Below are positions 26,835-35,298 of a stretch of DNA of 64,000 nt, piece after piece. The position numbers were made by a program, and so were the translations under genes. The notes under the pieces were generated by a model. The model saw only the letters and a list, made by a program, of their open reading frames with translations, ran no database searches and was not told the DNA's origin. Location: NCBI GenBank assembly GCA_029251465.1, contig JAQXDI010000016.1, forward strand, positions 18,166-82,165, given 5' to 3'. Source of the stretch: Ascidiaceihabitans sp. (GTDB lineage: Bacteria > Pseudomonadota > Alphaproteobacteria > Rhodobacterales > Rhodobacteraceae). Numbering within the stretch: position 1 is the first letter of the stretch; each line of letters starts with the position of its first letter.

Positions 26835-27471
26835 AAAGTCGCTTAGCCTCTTCCAAGGTGTCAAACATGTGCAATTGCCCATCCAGCAGCACGGCGGCGG
26901 TTCGGGCGAATTTTTCGAGCGTGCCGGCCTGATGGGACACAATAATAATCGTCGTGGTGCGCAGGCGTTCCTGCAGGATTTCACCGGCTTTTCGGTTGAA
27001 TTCCACGTCTGTGGTCGCAGGCATCCCCTCGTCGATGAGGTAAATGTCGAAATCCAGCGCCAGCATCAACGCGAATGAAAACCGCGACCGCATACCGGCG
27101 GAATAGGTGCCCAGCGGTTGGTCAAAATATTCGCCCAAATTGCACAGCCAGCGGCAAAAGCTTTCGACGTAGTCCGGATCAAGCCCGTAAAGGCGCGCGA
27201 TGTAGCGCGCGTTTTCAATGGCCGAGACCTTGCTAACAACACCGCCCATAAACCCCAACGGAAAGGAAATGTTGCAGCCGCGCCGAATTTCGCCTTCGTC
27301 CGGTTTTTCCAAACCGGCGATCATATTGATAAGCGTCGTCTTTCCGGTGCCGTTCGGGGCTAAAATGCCCATCGAATTGCCCAATTCCACGCGAAACGAC
27401 ACACGATCAAGGATGACCTTGCGCTGCGTTCCCGTCCAATAGGACTTCGAGACATTTTCAAACTCAAGCAT
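26812..27471 (-). CDS. kpsT: Capsule polysaccharide export ATP-binding protein (KpsT/CtrD type)
   Basis: A 219-aa ABC ATPase that powers export of capsule polysaccharide across the inner membrane. Walker A is APNGTGKTT (residues 38-46, Ala for the usual first Gly), the signature is YSAGMRSR, and Walker B is FDIYLIDEGM. Short C-terminus as in KpsT. GGAG six bases before ATG 27471 sets the start. The permease partner (KpsM) is not in this window. Confidence 0.92.
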   Translation of the reverse strand: MLEFENVSKSYWTGTQRKVILDRVSFRVELGNSMGILAPNGTGKTTLINMIAGLEKPDEGEIRRGCNISFPLGFMGGVVSKVSAIENARYIARLYGLDPDYVESFCRWLCNLGEYFDQPLGTYSAGMRSRFSFALMLALDFDIYLIDEGMPATTDVEFNRKAGEILQERLRTTTIIIVSHQAGTLEKFARTAAVLLDGQLHMFDTLEEAKRLYDYETQS

Positions 27472-27698
27472 CAACTGCTCCGGTGACTGCTGCTCCGGTT
27501 GCCATCTGTAGACTACAGGTGGTTCTTCCGGTCCCTCCTTACCAGAGGTGTGTTTACGGTTTATGCACCGAATTTGGCCACATTATGTCCAATTGTGAAA
27601 CAAATGTATATTGGCGCAATGTATTGTTGATAGGACGAACGCTAAAACCAGCGCCGCAGCACTGGTTTTGCTAGTTCAGTTTTTGACGGGCGTCGCGG

Positions 27699-28727
27699 TT
27701 AGGCGACAGCCTGCCACGCGACGCCTGCGATCATCGCACCGACAATTGCAAACGTGAGGTAGGCAAAAAACACCCGTGGTTTGACCAAGGCCCAGACCGC
27801 AATCGCCGCTGGAATACAGCTGACACCGCCCGCAATCACAAAGGACATCGCAGCGCCTTGCGACATGCCTTGGGTCAGCAGCGCATCGACCAGCGGGACA
27901 GCTGCGTAACCGTTCAGATAGGCCGGTGCCCCCACCAAAGCGCCCATAAAAATAGGGCCCAGACCTGTGCCACCTAGCACGCCAGCGATCATTTCTGCGG
28001 GCACGTAGTTTAGCATCAACGCCTCGATCACGTAGGCCAAGGTCAACCACTTCAACAGGAACAGCCCGTTTTCGGCTGCGGTGTCTTTGAATACTGCGAC
28101 ACGCTCGCTCGAGCTCCAGAATCTCCACTGCGGGGTGCCGGAAAACGGTTTTTGCACGCCGCAACCGCCGCCAACCGCTGGGCGTTCACGCAACGGATCG
28201 GCAAAGATCACAGAGCGCGCCAGCAACAGCGTGCTAAAGCCGCCAAACATGCCCAAGGACACAGCGGCGATGGTTTTTGCCAATGCAAAATCCCAGCCCA
28301 ACGTGCCGGATGTGATCAGAAACATCGCGGGATCCATCAGCGGTGACGCCAGCCAGAACGCCATGACAGCTGCCAAAGGCGCGCCCAAAGCGAGCAGCGC
28401 GGCGATGAACGGAATCACCTCGCACGAACAAAACGGGGATATCCCGCCAAGCAATGCAGCCATGATGATCATGCGCACAGGGTTGCCCTCGAACGCTTTG
28501 GCCAGCAGGTTTTCAGCGCCCGAGGCCTTGAGGTACGCAATGGCGAGAACCGCAAACAAAATGAACGGGGCGGTGCCGGCAATCGCTTGGCCTGTGAACA
28601 TCACCGTTGGCACGAATTGCGGTGTGTCCAGGATTGCGACGGCGGCCAACAGCAGAACCGAAACACCCCAGGCACCGCCCATTCGGGCAGTGATCGAGGG
28701 GCCTTGGGAATGGGTAACATCAGTCAT
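27699..28727 (-). CDS. Permease of the COG0701 (YraQ/ArsP-like) family
   Basis: A 342-aa inner-membrane protein with eight to ten helices. Family marks are GGISPFCSCEVIPFIAALL (a conserved Cys-x-Cys in a membrane segment) and GAPAYLNGYAAVPLVDALL with the later GGVSCIPAAIAVWAL. Members include the organoarsenical exporter ArsP. It overlaps the ArsR-type regulator by eight bases, so it is probably metal- or metalloid-responsive. A cytoplasmic loop (GGGCGVQKPF) adds another cysteine. The GTG at 28742 is an alternative start. Confidence 0.85.
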   Translation of the reverse strand: MTDVTHSQGPSITARMGGAWGVSVLLLAAVAILDTPQFVPTVMFTGQAIAGTAPFILFAVLAIAYLKASGAENLLAKAFEGNPVRMIIMAALLGGISPFCSCEVIPFIAALLALGAPLAAVMAFWLASPLMDPAMFLITSGTLGWDFALAKTIAAVSLGMFGGFSTLLLARSVIFADPLRERPAVGGGCGVQKPFSGTPQWRFWSSSERVAVFKDTAAENGLFLLKWLTLAYVIEALMLNYVPAEMIAGVLGGTGLGPIFMGALVGAPAYLNGYAAVPLVDALLTQGMSQGAAMSFVIAGGVSCIPAAIAVWALVKPRVFFAYLTFAIVGAMIAGVAWQAVA

Positions 28728-29064
28728 GATTGTGATACTCACAGGGGGCCGTGCTGTCAGCGCAGCAGGCCGTTAGCAGAAATTCGGACAGTGCGCGGAC
28801 TTGGTCGTAAGCGACGGCCGCGCAGATGATGGAGCGCCCTTGGCGGGCCTGTTCGACTAGCCCTGCGGCGGCCAGAACCTTGACGTGATGGGTCAAGGTG
28901 CTGCCCGTCACGCCGGATCGCACACCCAGTTCGCCAATGCTTAGGCCGTCGGGGCCAGTACGCACCAAAGCGCGCAGAACGCCAAGGCGTTGTTCAGACC
29001 CGAGGGCGGCAAAACTGGTTGCGGCAAGGGTCAGGTCGAGATCGTCTGTTGATTCTATTTTCAT
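28720..29064 (-). CDS. ArsR-family transcriptional repressor
   Basis: A 114-aa winged-helix repressor (SLAALGSEQRLGVLRALVR-like first helices, recognition helix TGSTLTHHVKVLAAAGLV). The C-terminal tail TACCADSTAPCEYHNHD holds three cysteines and two histidines, a likely metal or arsenite sensor site. It probably represses itself and the overlapping COG0701 permease. A perfect 16-bp palindrome overlaps its start codon. Confidence 0.9.
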   Translation of the reverse strand: MKIESTDDLDLTLAATSFAALGSEQRLGVLRALVRTGPDGLSIGELGVRSGVTGSTLTHHVKVLAAAGLVEQARQGRSIICAAVAYDQVRALSEFLLTACCADSTAPCEYHNHD

Positions 29065-29078
29065 ATTTCTAGAAATAT
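29063..29078 (-). promoter_or_regulatory. Probable ArsR operator
   Basis: ATATTTCTAGAAATAT is a perfect 16-bp palindrome that begins in the ATG of the arsR-type gene (29062-29064) and extends upstream. ArsR proteins bind AT-rich dyads close to the start of their own operon, so autoregulation is likely. Confidence 0.7.
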
Positions 29079-29168
29079 AGAAATGAATGCGTAAAGCAAT
29101 AGCTATTTCGAAGATTGTCGAAATGATTGACGCTTTGCTGATTGCTTTGCGTCTTATAGACAGGGCAA

Positions 29169-29753
29169 ATGATTAATCTGCCTGACCAAATCCGCGCGTG
29201 CCGATTGTGTGCTGAGCGCTTTGCCCAGACGCACACCGCCCACGAACCGCGCCCCGTTGCGTGGTTCAAACCCGGCGCACGCATCCTGATTGCGGGCCAG
29301 GCCCCCGGCGCGCGGGTCCACGAATCAGGCAAGCCGTTCACGGACCCGTCGGGGGATCGGCTGCGCGACTGGATGGGCGTGGACGAGGCCACGTTTTACG
29401 ACCGGGATCAAATTGCGATTGTCCCGATGGCGTTCTGCTTTCCGGGGTACGATGCCAAGGGGTCTGACCTGCCACCGCCCAAGATTTGCGGACAAACGTG
29501 GCACGATCGGGTGATGGAAATGCTGGGTGTTATGCCGCTCACGATCCTTGTTGGGGGCCATGCGCATAAATACCACCTGAAAGTCAAAACCGGCGTGACC
29601 GAGACCGTTGAAAACTGGGAAATGCGCGCGCCCGACGTCTTTGCCTTGCCCCATCCCAGCTGGCGCAATACAGGCTGGATCAAGAAAAACCCGTGGTTTG
29701 AAACCGACACGCTGCCCGCCCTGCGCCGCCGTGTCAAAGAGGTGCTGAAATGA
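29169..29753 (+). CDS. Uracil-DNA glycosylase-family protein with Fe-S cysteines
   Basis: A 194-aa member of the UDG superfamily. The active-site motif is GQAPGARVHESGKPF (from residue 43) and the second motif is HPSWRN (162-167). Cys11, Cys14, Cys90 and Cys107 fit the C-x2-C-xn-C-x(14-17)-C 4Fe-4S pattern of families 4 and 5. The catalytic position of GEAPG-type enzymes is Gln here, so the specificity may differ. It removes or recognises damaged bases in DNA. It overlaps the SseB-like gene by ATGA. Confidence 0.85.
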   Translation: MINLPDQIRACRLCAERFAQTHTAHEPRPVAWFKPGARILIAGQAPGARVHESGKPFTDPSGDRLRDWMGVDEATFYDRDQIAIVPMAFCFPGYDAKGSDLPPPKICGQTWHDRVMEMLGVMPLTILVGGHAHKYHLKVKTGVTETVENWEMRAPDVFALPHPSWRNTGWIKKNPWFETDTLPALRRRVKEVLK

Positions 29754-30538
29754 GTGCAATGACCCCCCTGGATTTGGCCCACGCCGCGATGGAAGCTGCC
29801 CCAAACGACGATGGCGCACGGCTGGCATTTTACGAACGGCTCGCGGATGCGGAGCTGTTTTTGTTGCTGGAATCCGAAGCGGAGGGCGAGGATGTCACCC
29901 CCCAAACCTTTGACGCAGGGGTTCAAGAGATCGTCTTGGTCTTTGATCGCGCCGAACGCTTGACCGCCTTTACGGGCGAAGCAGCGCCGTATGTTGCCGT
30001 GTCCGGCCGCGTGATTGCGCAAATGCTAAACGGCCAAAGCCTTGGCATGGGGTTGAACCTAGAGGTTGCACCATCCTCGTTCCTGCTGCCCGCAGAAGGC
30101 GTCGAATGGCTGGCCAAAACGCTGGGTCACGCACCGGACGAGGTCGAGGCCCACATCGACGAGGTCGCAGCCCCCGCCGGTTTGCCGGAAAACCTGATTG
30201 CCGCGATTGATACCAAACTTGCAACGGCCACGGGCCTCGCGCTCAGCGCCTATCTGGTTGCCGTGACGTACCAAGGCGGCACCAAAGGCCACATGCTGGC
30301 GTTTGTCGGTGCGCAACCGGGGGCCGAAGACGCATTGGCCGGGGCCGCAGGCGAAGCGCTCACATTCTCGGGGATTGAGGCGGGCGCAATGGATGTCGGG
30401 TTCTTTGATGGCAATGATCCGATCACGCCGCGCCTGTCACGGGTTGGTTTGCGGTTCGATCTGCCACAACCTGCGGACGTCACGCTAGAGCGCGCTGCCC
30501 CCGGTTCGGACCCCGCAAAGCCGCCAAAACTAAAGTAG
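29750..30538 (+). CDS. SseB-family protein
   Basis: A 262-aa soluble protein. The N-terminal half (LDLAHAAMEAAPNDDGARLAFY, ELFLLL, then LVFDRAERLTAFTG and YVAVSGRVIAQML) fits the SseB N-terminal domain found in proteins of unknown function, some linked to sulfur-transfer or secretion loci. The C-terminal part has no clear features and ends in a Pro/Lys tail (DPAKPPKLK). It starts within the stop of the glycosylase gene. Confidence 0.75.
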   Translation: MSAMTPLDLAHAAMEAAPNDDGARLAFYERLADAELFLLLESEAEGEDVTPQTFDAGVQEIVLVFDRAERLTAFTGEAAPYVAVSGRVIAQMLNGQSLGMGLNLEVAPSSFLLPAEGVEWLAKTLGHAPDEVEAHIDEVAAPAGLPENLIAAIDTKLATATGLALSAYLVAVTYQGGTKGHMLAFVGAQPGAEDALAGAAGEALTFSGIEAGAMDVGFFDGNDPITPRLSRVGLRFDLPQPADVTLERAAPGSDPAKPPKLK

Positions 30539-30632
30539 CGTCGATCACAAAGAAGCCGGTGATGTCACATCCACGCGAGTGGGGGTGCTTTGGATGAATT
30601 ATTTGGGCTAGGCTGCGTCAAATAGTTTTGGA

Positions 30633-31121
30633 ATGCGCGCAATGACATCAGCCACAAACCCGCGCCCGAAAATCACCCGCAGGGGTGTTTTGGTGGGTTC
30701 TACGACACTTGCGCTGGGCGGCGCTGCGATATTCGGGGCCAATTGGTTCAACATCACGGCGCAGGCTGGCCAAAAAGGCGCACTTAGTGCCCCCGAAGCG
30801 CACGAGGCCGCGAATGCCGGATCAATCACGCTGATCGATATCCGTCGCCCCGATGAATGGGCGCGCACAGGTGTTGGTGTCGGGGCCGTGCCAATCAACA
30901 TGTTGGACCGTGATTTCATTGACCAACTTACGGCACACGTCGACGGGGACACTACGGTTCCGGTAGCCTTGATTTGTGCACGCGGCGTGCGATCGCGCAA
31001 GATGGGTGCACGGCTGACGCAGGCCGGTTTCACCAATATTATTGATGTGCCGGAAGGCATGCTTGGCTCTGGTGCGGGGCCCGGTTGGGTCAAGCGCGGC
31101 TTGCCGGTTACAAAGGGTTAA
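30633..31121 (+). CDS. Exported rhodanese-like domain protein
   Basis: A 162-aa protein with a rhodanese domain: LIDIRRPDEWARTGV, the active-site loop LICARGVRS (catalytic cysteine present) and GFTNIIDVPEGMLGS. The N-terminus (ITRRGVLVGSTTLALGGAA) has twin arginines and a hydrophobic stretch, so Tat export and a periplasmic place are likely. ATG 30633 or 30642 may start it. It lies one base before the hydrolase pseudogene. Confidence 0.85.
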   Translation: MRAMTSATNPRPKITRRGVLVGSTTLALGGAAIFGANWFNITAQAGQKGALSAPEAHEAANAGSITLIDIRRPDEWARTGVGVGAVPINMLDRDFIDQLTAHVDGDTTVPVALICARGVRSRKMGARLTQAGFTNIIDVPEGMLGSGAGPGWVKRGLPVTKG

Positions 31122-31122
31122 G

Positions 31123-31909
31123 ATGCTAAAATACGTATTGCCATGGGCGCTTTTGGCGGCCTCAACAGTCACGGCACATGCCGGGTGCGCGGCTGATCCA
31201 GACGCCTGCAAGATCGAAGGCGGCACCTACAATATCACCCTGCCAGACGGCGAAATCCAGGGATCAATCGTATTCCTGCACGGCTTTGGCGGCAGTGGCA
31301 TGGGCACGCTGAACAACAAGGTTTGGGTGCCTGTCGCGCTAGAACGGGGCTACGCAGTGATTGCGCCGGACGGGATGCCGCAACGCGATGAGGTCGCTTT
31401 TCTAACAGACGTGTGTGACGATGCTGCTGCGCGCTTTGATCTGGACGCAGACAAGATGATGCTGGGTGGCTTTTCGATTGGCGGCTCGATGACCTCGTAT
31501 CTTGCCTGCGCCGCCCCTGATACCTTTCACGCCTACGTGCCAGTTGCTGGCAGTTTCTGGCGTCCGCACCCGACCACCTGCGAGGGGCCAGTGCGCCTGC
31601 TGCACACCCACGGTTGGACAGACACGACTGTCCCGCTAGAGGGGGCGCGTCGTGCGCGGCGCGGACCTGAACGACCCGAGCGCGCTTGTCCAAGGCGATG
31701 TGTTCAATGCGATGAACATCTGGCGCGGCGTGAACGACTGTTTGCAAGTGCGCGCGGACAAATTCGTGACCAAAGGCGACTTTATGCGTCGTTCTTGGGT
31801 GCGCTGCGCTGAGGACACAGCGCTGGAATTCGCCATCTTTCCGGGCGGGCATCGCGTTCCCGAAGGTTGGGCAGAAATGGCATTTGATTGGGTCGAAACG
31901 CTGGACTGA
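31123..31909 (+). pseudogene. Exported alpha/beta hydrolase (PHB-depolymerase/LpqC-like) broken by a frameshift
   Basis: A signal peptide (MLKYVLPWALLAASTVTAHA) is followed by an alpha/beta-hydrolase fold with IVFLHGFGGSG, the nucleophile elbow LGGFSIGGSM and LHTHGWTDTTVPLEG. At the run of five G (31641-31645) the frame is lost. Taking out one G gives GRVVRGADLNDP and continues through AIFPGGHRVPEGW (the catalytic His region) to TGA 31907, for about 261 residues. As it stands the His is not made. Sequencing error in the G-run is the alternative. Confidence 0.85.
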
Positions 31910-33781
31910 CTATTCCGCCGGCACGCGTTCTTTGTCAGCCGCTGTGCGCAACACGGCGCGGGCACGTTTCGCGCGGGTTAGAATGGCCGGTTCGCGCAGT
32001 GAATTGGGGCTGTGCATGCGCAGACCCGCAGGCGCGCGCCCCAGATGCACAGCGCTGAGGGCGGACAGCGGCACCGACATTACAAGGCTGAACACGATCG
32101 GCAGCAGCCACAGTGAAATCAAACCAGCGGCCAAGCCCGCAACCAGCATCAGCCCAATCACCGTTTCCATCCAGTGAAAGCGGATCAACGTGCGCAGCGG
32201 ATAGGCATCCGCAGTGCGGGCTTGGGCCGTCCATTTCGCAGAACCACCCATCATCGCACGCCCCACTGCGCGGGTTTGCTGCACCATCAGGATCGGGGCG
32301 TATAGGATCGACAGGGCGACCTCAGTCACAAAGGCGCTGAGGAACGCAAGTCGCCCGCCAAACACCCGCGCCGCCTTGCCGTTGGCCGCAATTATGCCGG
32401 CACCTGCGATCTTGGGTGTCAGCAACATGGCGTACATGATGACCAGGAAAACGGTGGAATCGATATGGCTCATCTCGGGGGGCCAATTGGGGAACAGCGG
32501 ATTGGTTTCGTTGAAGTAACGGATCACGTTGGTGTCCGCATCACGACCCAGCAACGCCCAGAATACCAGTAACACAAACCACGCAGGCGACATCAGATAG
32601 GCGACGGCCCCTTGGAACATGTGAAAGCGGGAAATCGGATGCAAACCGCGCGTGCCAAGCAGGCGCAAATGTTGCAGATTGCCACGGCACCAGCGGCGGT
32701 CACGCAGGACGTAGTCAATCAGCGTGCCTGGGGTTTCCTCGAACGATCCGGTGACGCGTGGCAGAAACCGCACACGCCAACCGGCACGGCGCAACAAGGA
32801 TGCCTCGACAAAATCATGGCTGAGGATCAGTTGGTCGTCACCGCGCAACCCTTTGACGTGCGGTAGGCCTGCTGTGGCAGCAAAAGCGCGCGTTCGGATG
32901 ATCGCGTTGTGACCCCAATAGTTGCCCTCGTGCTGGGACCAGCGCGCCAGCCCTTCGGCCAACAGCCACCCGTAGGCAGTGTTCGAAAACTGCTGGATGC
33001 GGGCGAACACGGTTTCGGCACCGACCAGCTGGGGAAAGCTTTGGATCAGGCCCGCGTCATCGTCTGCGGCCAGTTCATTTGCAAGGCGATCAATGGCGCG
33101 CCCCGTCATCAGGCTGTCGGCGTCCAGCACCAGCATCGCGTCGTAATCGGCACCCCATCCGGTGATCCAGTCAACCAGATTGCCGACCTTTTTGTCAGTG
33201 TTTTCAGACCGGCGGCGATAGTAAATATCAATGCCTTTGGGGGCCGTCGCGCGCAGGGCCTCGAACGCGTTCCATTCCTGCACAGCGGTCGCGTCATCCG
33301 AGCTGTCGGACAGCACAAACAGCGTATAATTATGCACGCTGTCACGGTTGACCAGATCGTCCATCATGGCGGTGGCGTTGCCAAAAACGTCCCAAGGGAC
33401 CTCGTTGTAGATTGGGATCAGCAGGGCCACATTCAGTGGATCATGCGCGCTGGGGTCCACGTGCTGGGGGCGCATGCGACCGGCAAGGCCAACGCCGACG
33501 GTGCTGACGGCCAGCGTCACCCAGATGAACGTCATCCCGATCAAACTCAGCAGCACCCATTCAAGGATGGTCATGCCCGCTTGCATCAATACGCCGTGCA
33601 GGCCCCACATCAGCAATGCAGTTCCGATCATCGCAGGCACAAACACGGCCAGACGCCAAAGAATGCTGCCGCCACGAGCGATTTTGCGCTTTTGAACAGA
33701 CGCGCCAAAATCCTGCGTTGGCATCACCAACGGGGCAGGCGCGGGCATCAGCGCAATAATATGATCGGCGGTATCAGGCAT
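31910..33781 (-). CDS. opgH: Glucans biosynthesis glucosyltransferase OpgH
   Basis: A 623-aa inner-membrane family-2 glycosyltransferase that builds the beta-1,2 glucan backbone of osmoregulated periplasmic glucans. Visible are the N-terminal helices, NVALLIPIYNEVPWDV, the DxD motif LVLDADSLM and the QxxRW-type site RDRRWCRGNLQHLRL, then several C-terminal helices. Its ATG shares one base with the opgG stop (TGATG). At 623 aa it is shorter than the enterobacterial form (about 850), as usual for alphaproteobacteria. Confidence 0.93.
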   Translation of the reverse strand: MPDTADHIIALMPAPAPLVMPTQDFGASVQKRKIARGGSILWRLAVFVPAMIGTALLMWGLHGVLMQAGMTILEWVLLSLIGMTFIWVTLAVSTVGVGLAGRMRPQHVDPSAHDPLNVALLIPIYNEVPWDVFGNATAMMDDLVNRDSVHNYTLFVLSDSSDDATAVQEWNAFEALRATAPKGIDIYYRRRSENTDKKVGNLVDWITGWGADYDAMLVLDADSLMTGRAIDRLANELAADDDAGLIQSFPQLVGAETVFARIQQFSNTAYGWLLAEGLARWSQHEGNYWGHNAIIRTRAFAATAGLPHVKGLRGDDQLILSHDFVEASLLRRAGWRVRFLPRVTGSFEETPGTLIDYVLRDRRWCRGNLQHLRLLGTRGLHPISRFHMFQGAVAYLMSPAWFVLLVFWALLGRDADTNVIRYFNETNPLFPNWPPEMSHIDSTVFLVIMYAMLLTPKIAGAGIIAANGKAARVFGGRLAFLSAFVTEVALSILYAPILMVQQTRAVGRAMMGGSAKWTAQARTADAYPLRTLIRFHWMETVIGLMLVAGLAAGLISLWLLPIVFSLVMSVPLSALSAVHLGRAPAGLRMHSPNSLREPAILTRAKRARAVLRTAADKERVPAE

Positions 33782-35298
33782 CAGGTTGCGGTCCACCGGT
33801 ACAGCCAGACTTCGGACAAGGGCGCGCCATCAAGGCGCAATTGCGCGCGGAATTCAGAGATCGTGGCATCCCCGGGATAGAACGTAAAGGCGAGGCGCGG
33901 ACCACCGGTGTCAGGATTGCGCTGCAACACGCCTTCGGTGATTTCACCGGCGGTGGTGCGGATGATTTTTGTCAGATCGTTTAGATCCTCGGGTACGCGA
34001 TCATCAGCGGCAAAATCGATGGTAAAGATGCGACCCCCCTCGGGGCGTCCGCCCGCGGCGGTGTTCACCACTTCCACTGCGCCCGCAGGGGCCGGGTCGT
34101 GGCCCCAATCCAAACGGTAGCTCATGGCGTGGCTTTCGCCCGCTTTGATCGTGCCGGATGGGCGCCAATAGGCGACGATGTTGTCGTAAATTTCAAGGTC
34201 GGCAGGAATTTCCACCAGCGTGACGGACCCACGGCCCCAGCCGGTGTGCGGCGTGACCCAAACGGTTGGGCGTTCGTGATAGTGCGCCTCAAGATCGTTG
34301 AACTGGCTAAAGTTGCGCGAACGCTGGCACAGCCCGAACCCTTTTGGATCCATATCGGAAAAGGCGCTGATTTGCAGGTTCAACGGGTTGGCCAGCGGGC
34401 GCCAGATGATTTCACCGGCACCGTTGTGGATCAGTAACCCGTCGCTGTCGTGCACGGCGGGGCGGAAGTCGTCAAAGCGTTGACGGTCCATGTCGTCGAA
34501 CAGGAACATCGAGGTCAACGGCGCAATACCCACGTGCCCGATGTCGTTGCGCGCGAAAATCTCGGCTTCGATTTCCATCGTAAACGTATCGCCGTGGGTG
34601 ATGTCGAAACGGTAGGCCCCTGTGCAGCTGGGGCTGTCGAGCAGCGCGTGGATCACGACATTTGCGGCGTTCGGGGCGGGTTGCTCCATCCAGAAGGACA
34701 CAAAGTCCGGGAATTCCTCGCCCATCGGATCGCCAGTTTTCAGGGCAAGGCCGCGGGCTGACAACCCATAGGTTTGACCCGTGCCAATGCCGCGAAAATA
34801 GCTGGCACCTTGGAACACGGCGTATTCCTGAAAGATGCCTTTGCGTTCCAGTTCAGCGCGCAGGCGCAGGCCGGAGTACCCGAGCGTGTCGTCGATCGGA
34901 ACATCGGGAAATTTGTCGGTGGTGTCGAACACACCCATGTCGAATTTCAGGGCGCGCGACTGGCCGTCTTCGACCACGTTGGTTTTGACGCCTTGCGGGA
35001 AATACAGACCGGGCGGGAACACGTCGACGCGCTGCGGGGTATCGGTGCCTTCCCACAAGGCGTTGCGCGCATCGAACCAGATTTTGCGGTATTGGTCGTA
35101 ACTTAGATTGCGCCATTCCTCGGGGATCAGCGGGCGCGGGGCATACGCCTCGGCCGCAAGGGCGCGCGCCTGATTGCGGACGGTGTCGGCCCCAAAAGGC
35201 GTGGCATCGCCCAGTTGCAAACCGGGCTCTTCGGCCAAGGCCAGCGAGGGGGTCGCGGCCAGTGCAGCCAATGAGGCGAGGACTTCACGACGCAGCAT
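33781..35298 (-). CDS. opgG: Periplasmic glucans biosynthesis protein OpgG
   Basis: A 505-aa periplasmic protein needed for branching or release of periplasmic glucans. A signal peptide covers about residues 1-22 (LRREVLASLAALAATPSLALA, with an Arg pair). Family stretches include YDQYRKIWFDARNALW, FQGASYFRGIGTGQTYGLSARG and the C-terminal TFYPGDATISEFRAQL. ATG 35298 shares one base with the opgC stop (TAATG). Confidence 0.94.
   Translation of the reverse strand: MLRREVLASLAALAATPSLALAEEPGLQLGDATPFGADTVRNQARALAAEAYAPRPLIPEEWRNLSYDQYRKIWFDARNALWEGTDTPQRVDVFPPGLYFPQGVKTNVVEDGQSRALKFDMGVFDTTDKFPDVPIDDTLGYSGLRLRAELERKGIFQEYAVFQGASYFRGIGTGQTYGLSARGLALKTGDPMGEEFPDFVSFWMEQPAPNAANVVIHALLDSPSCTGAYRFDITHGDTFTMEIEAEIFARNDIGHVGIAPLTSMFLFDDMDRQRFDDFRPAVHDSDGLLIHNGAGEIIWRPLANPLNLQISAFSDMDPKGFGLCQRSRNFSQFNDLEAHYHERPTVWVTPHTGWGRGSVTLVEIPADLEIYDNIVAYWRPSGTIKAGESHAMSYRLDWGHDPAPAGAVEVVNTAAGGRPEGGRIFTIDFAADDRVPEDLNDLTKIIRTTAGEITEGVLQRNPDTGGPRLAFTFYPGDATISEFRAQLRLDGAPLSEVWLYRWTAT

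Noticed and set aside
32909..33880. 323-codon open frame opposite opgH
   Set aside because: Antisense shadow; His/Gln-rich composition typical of reversed membrane-protein codons.
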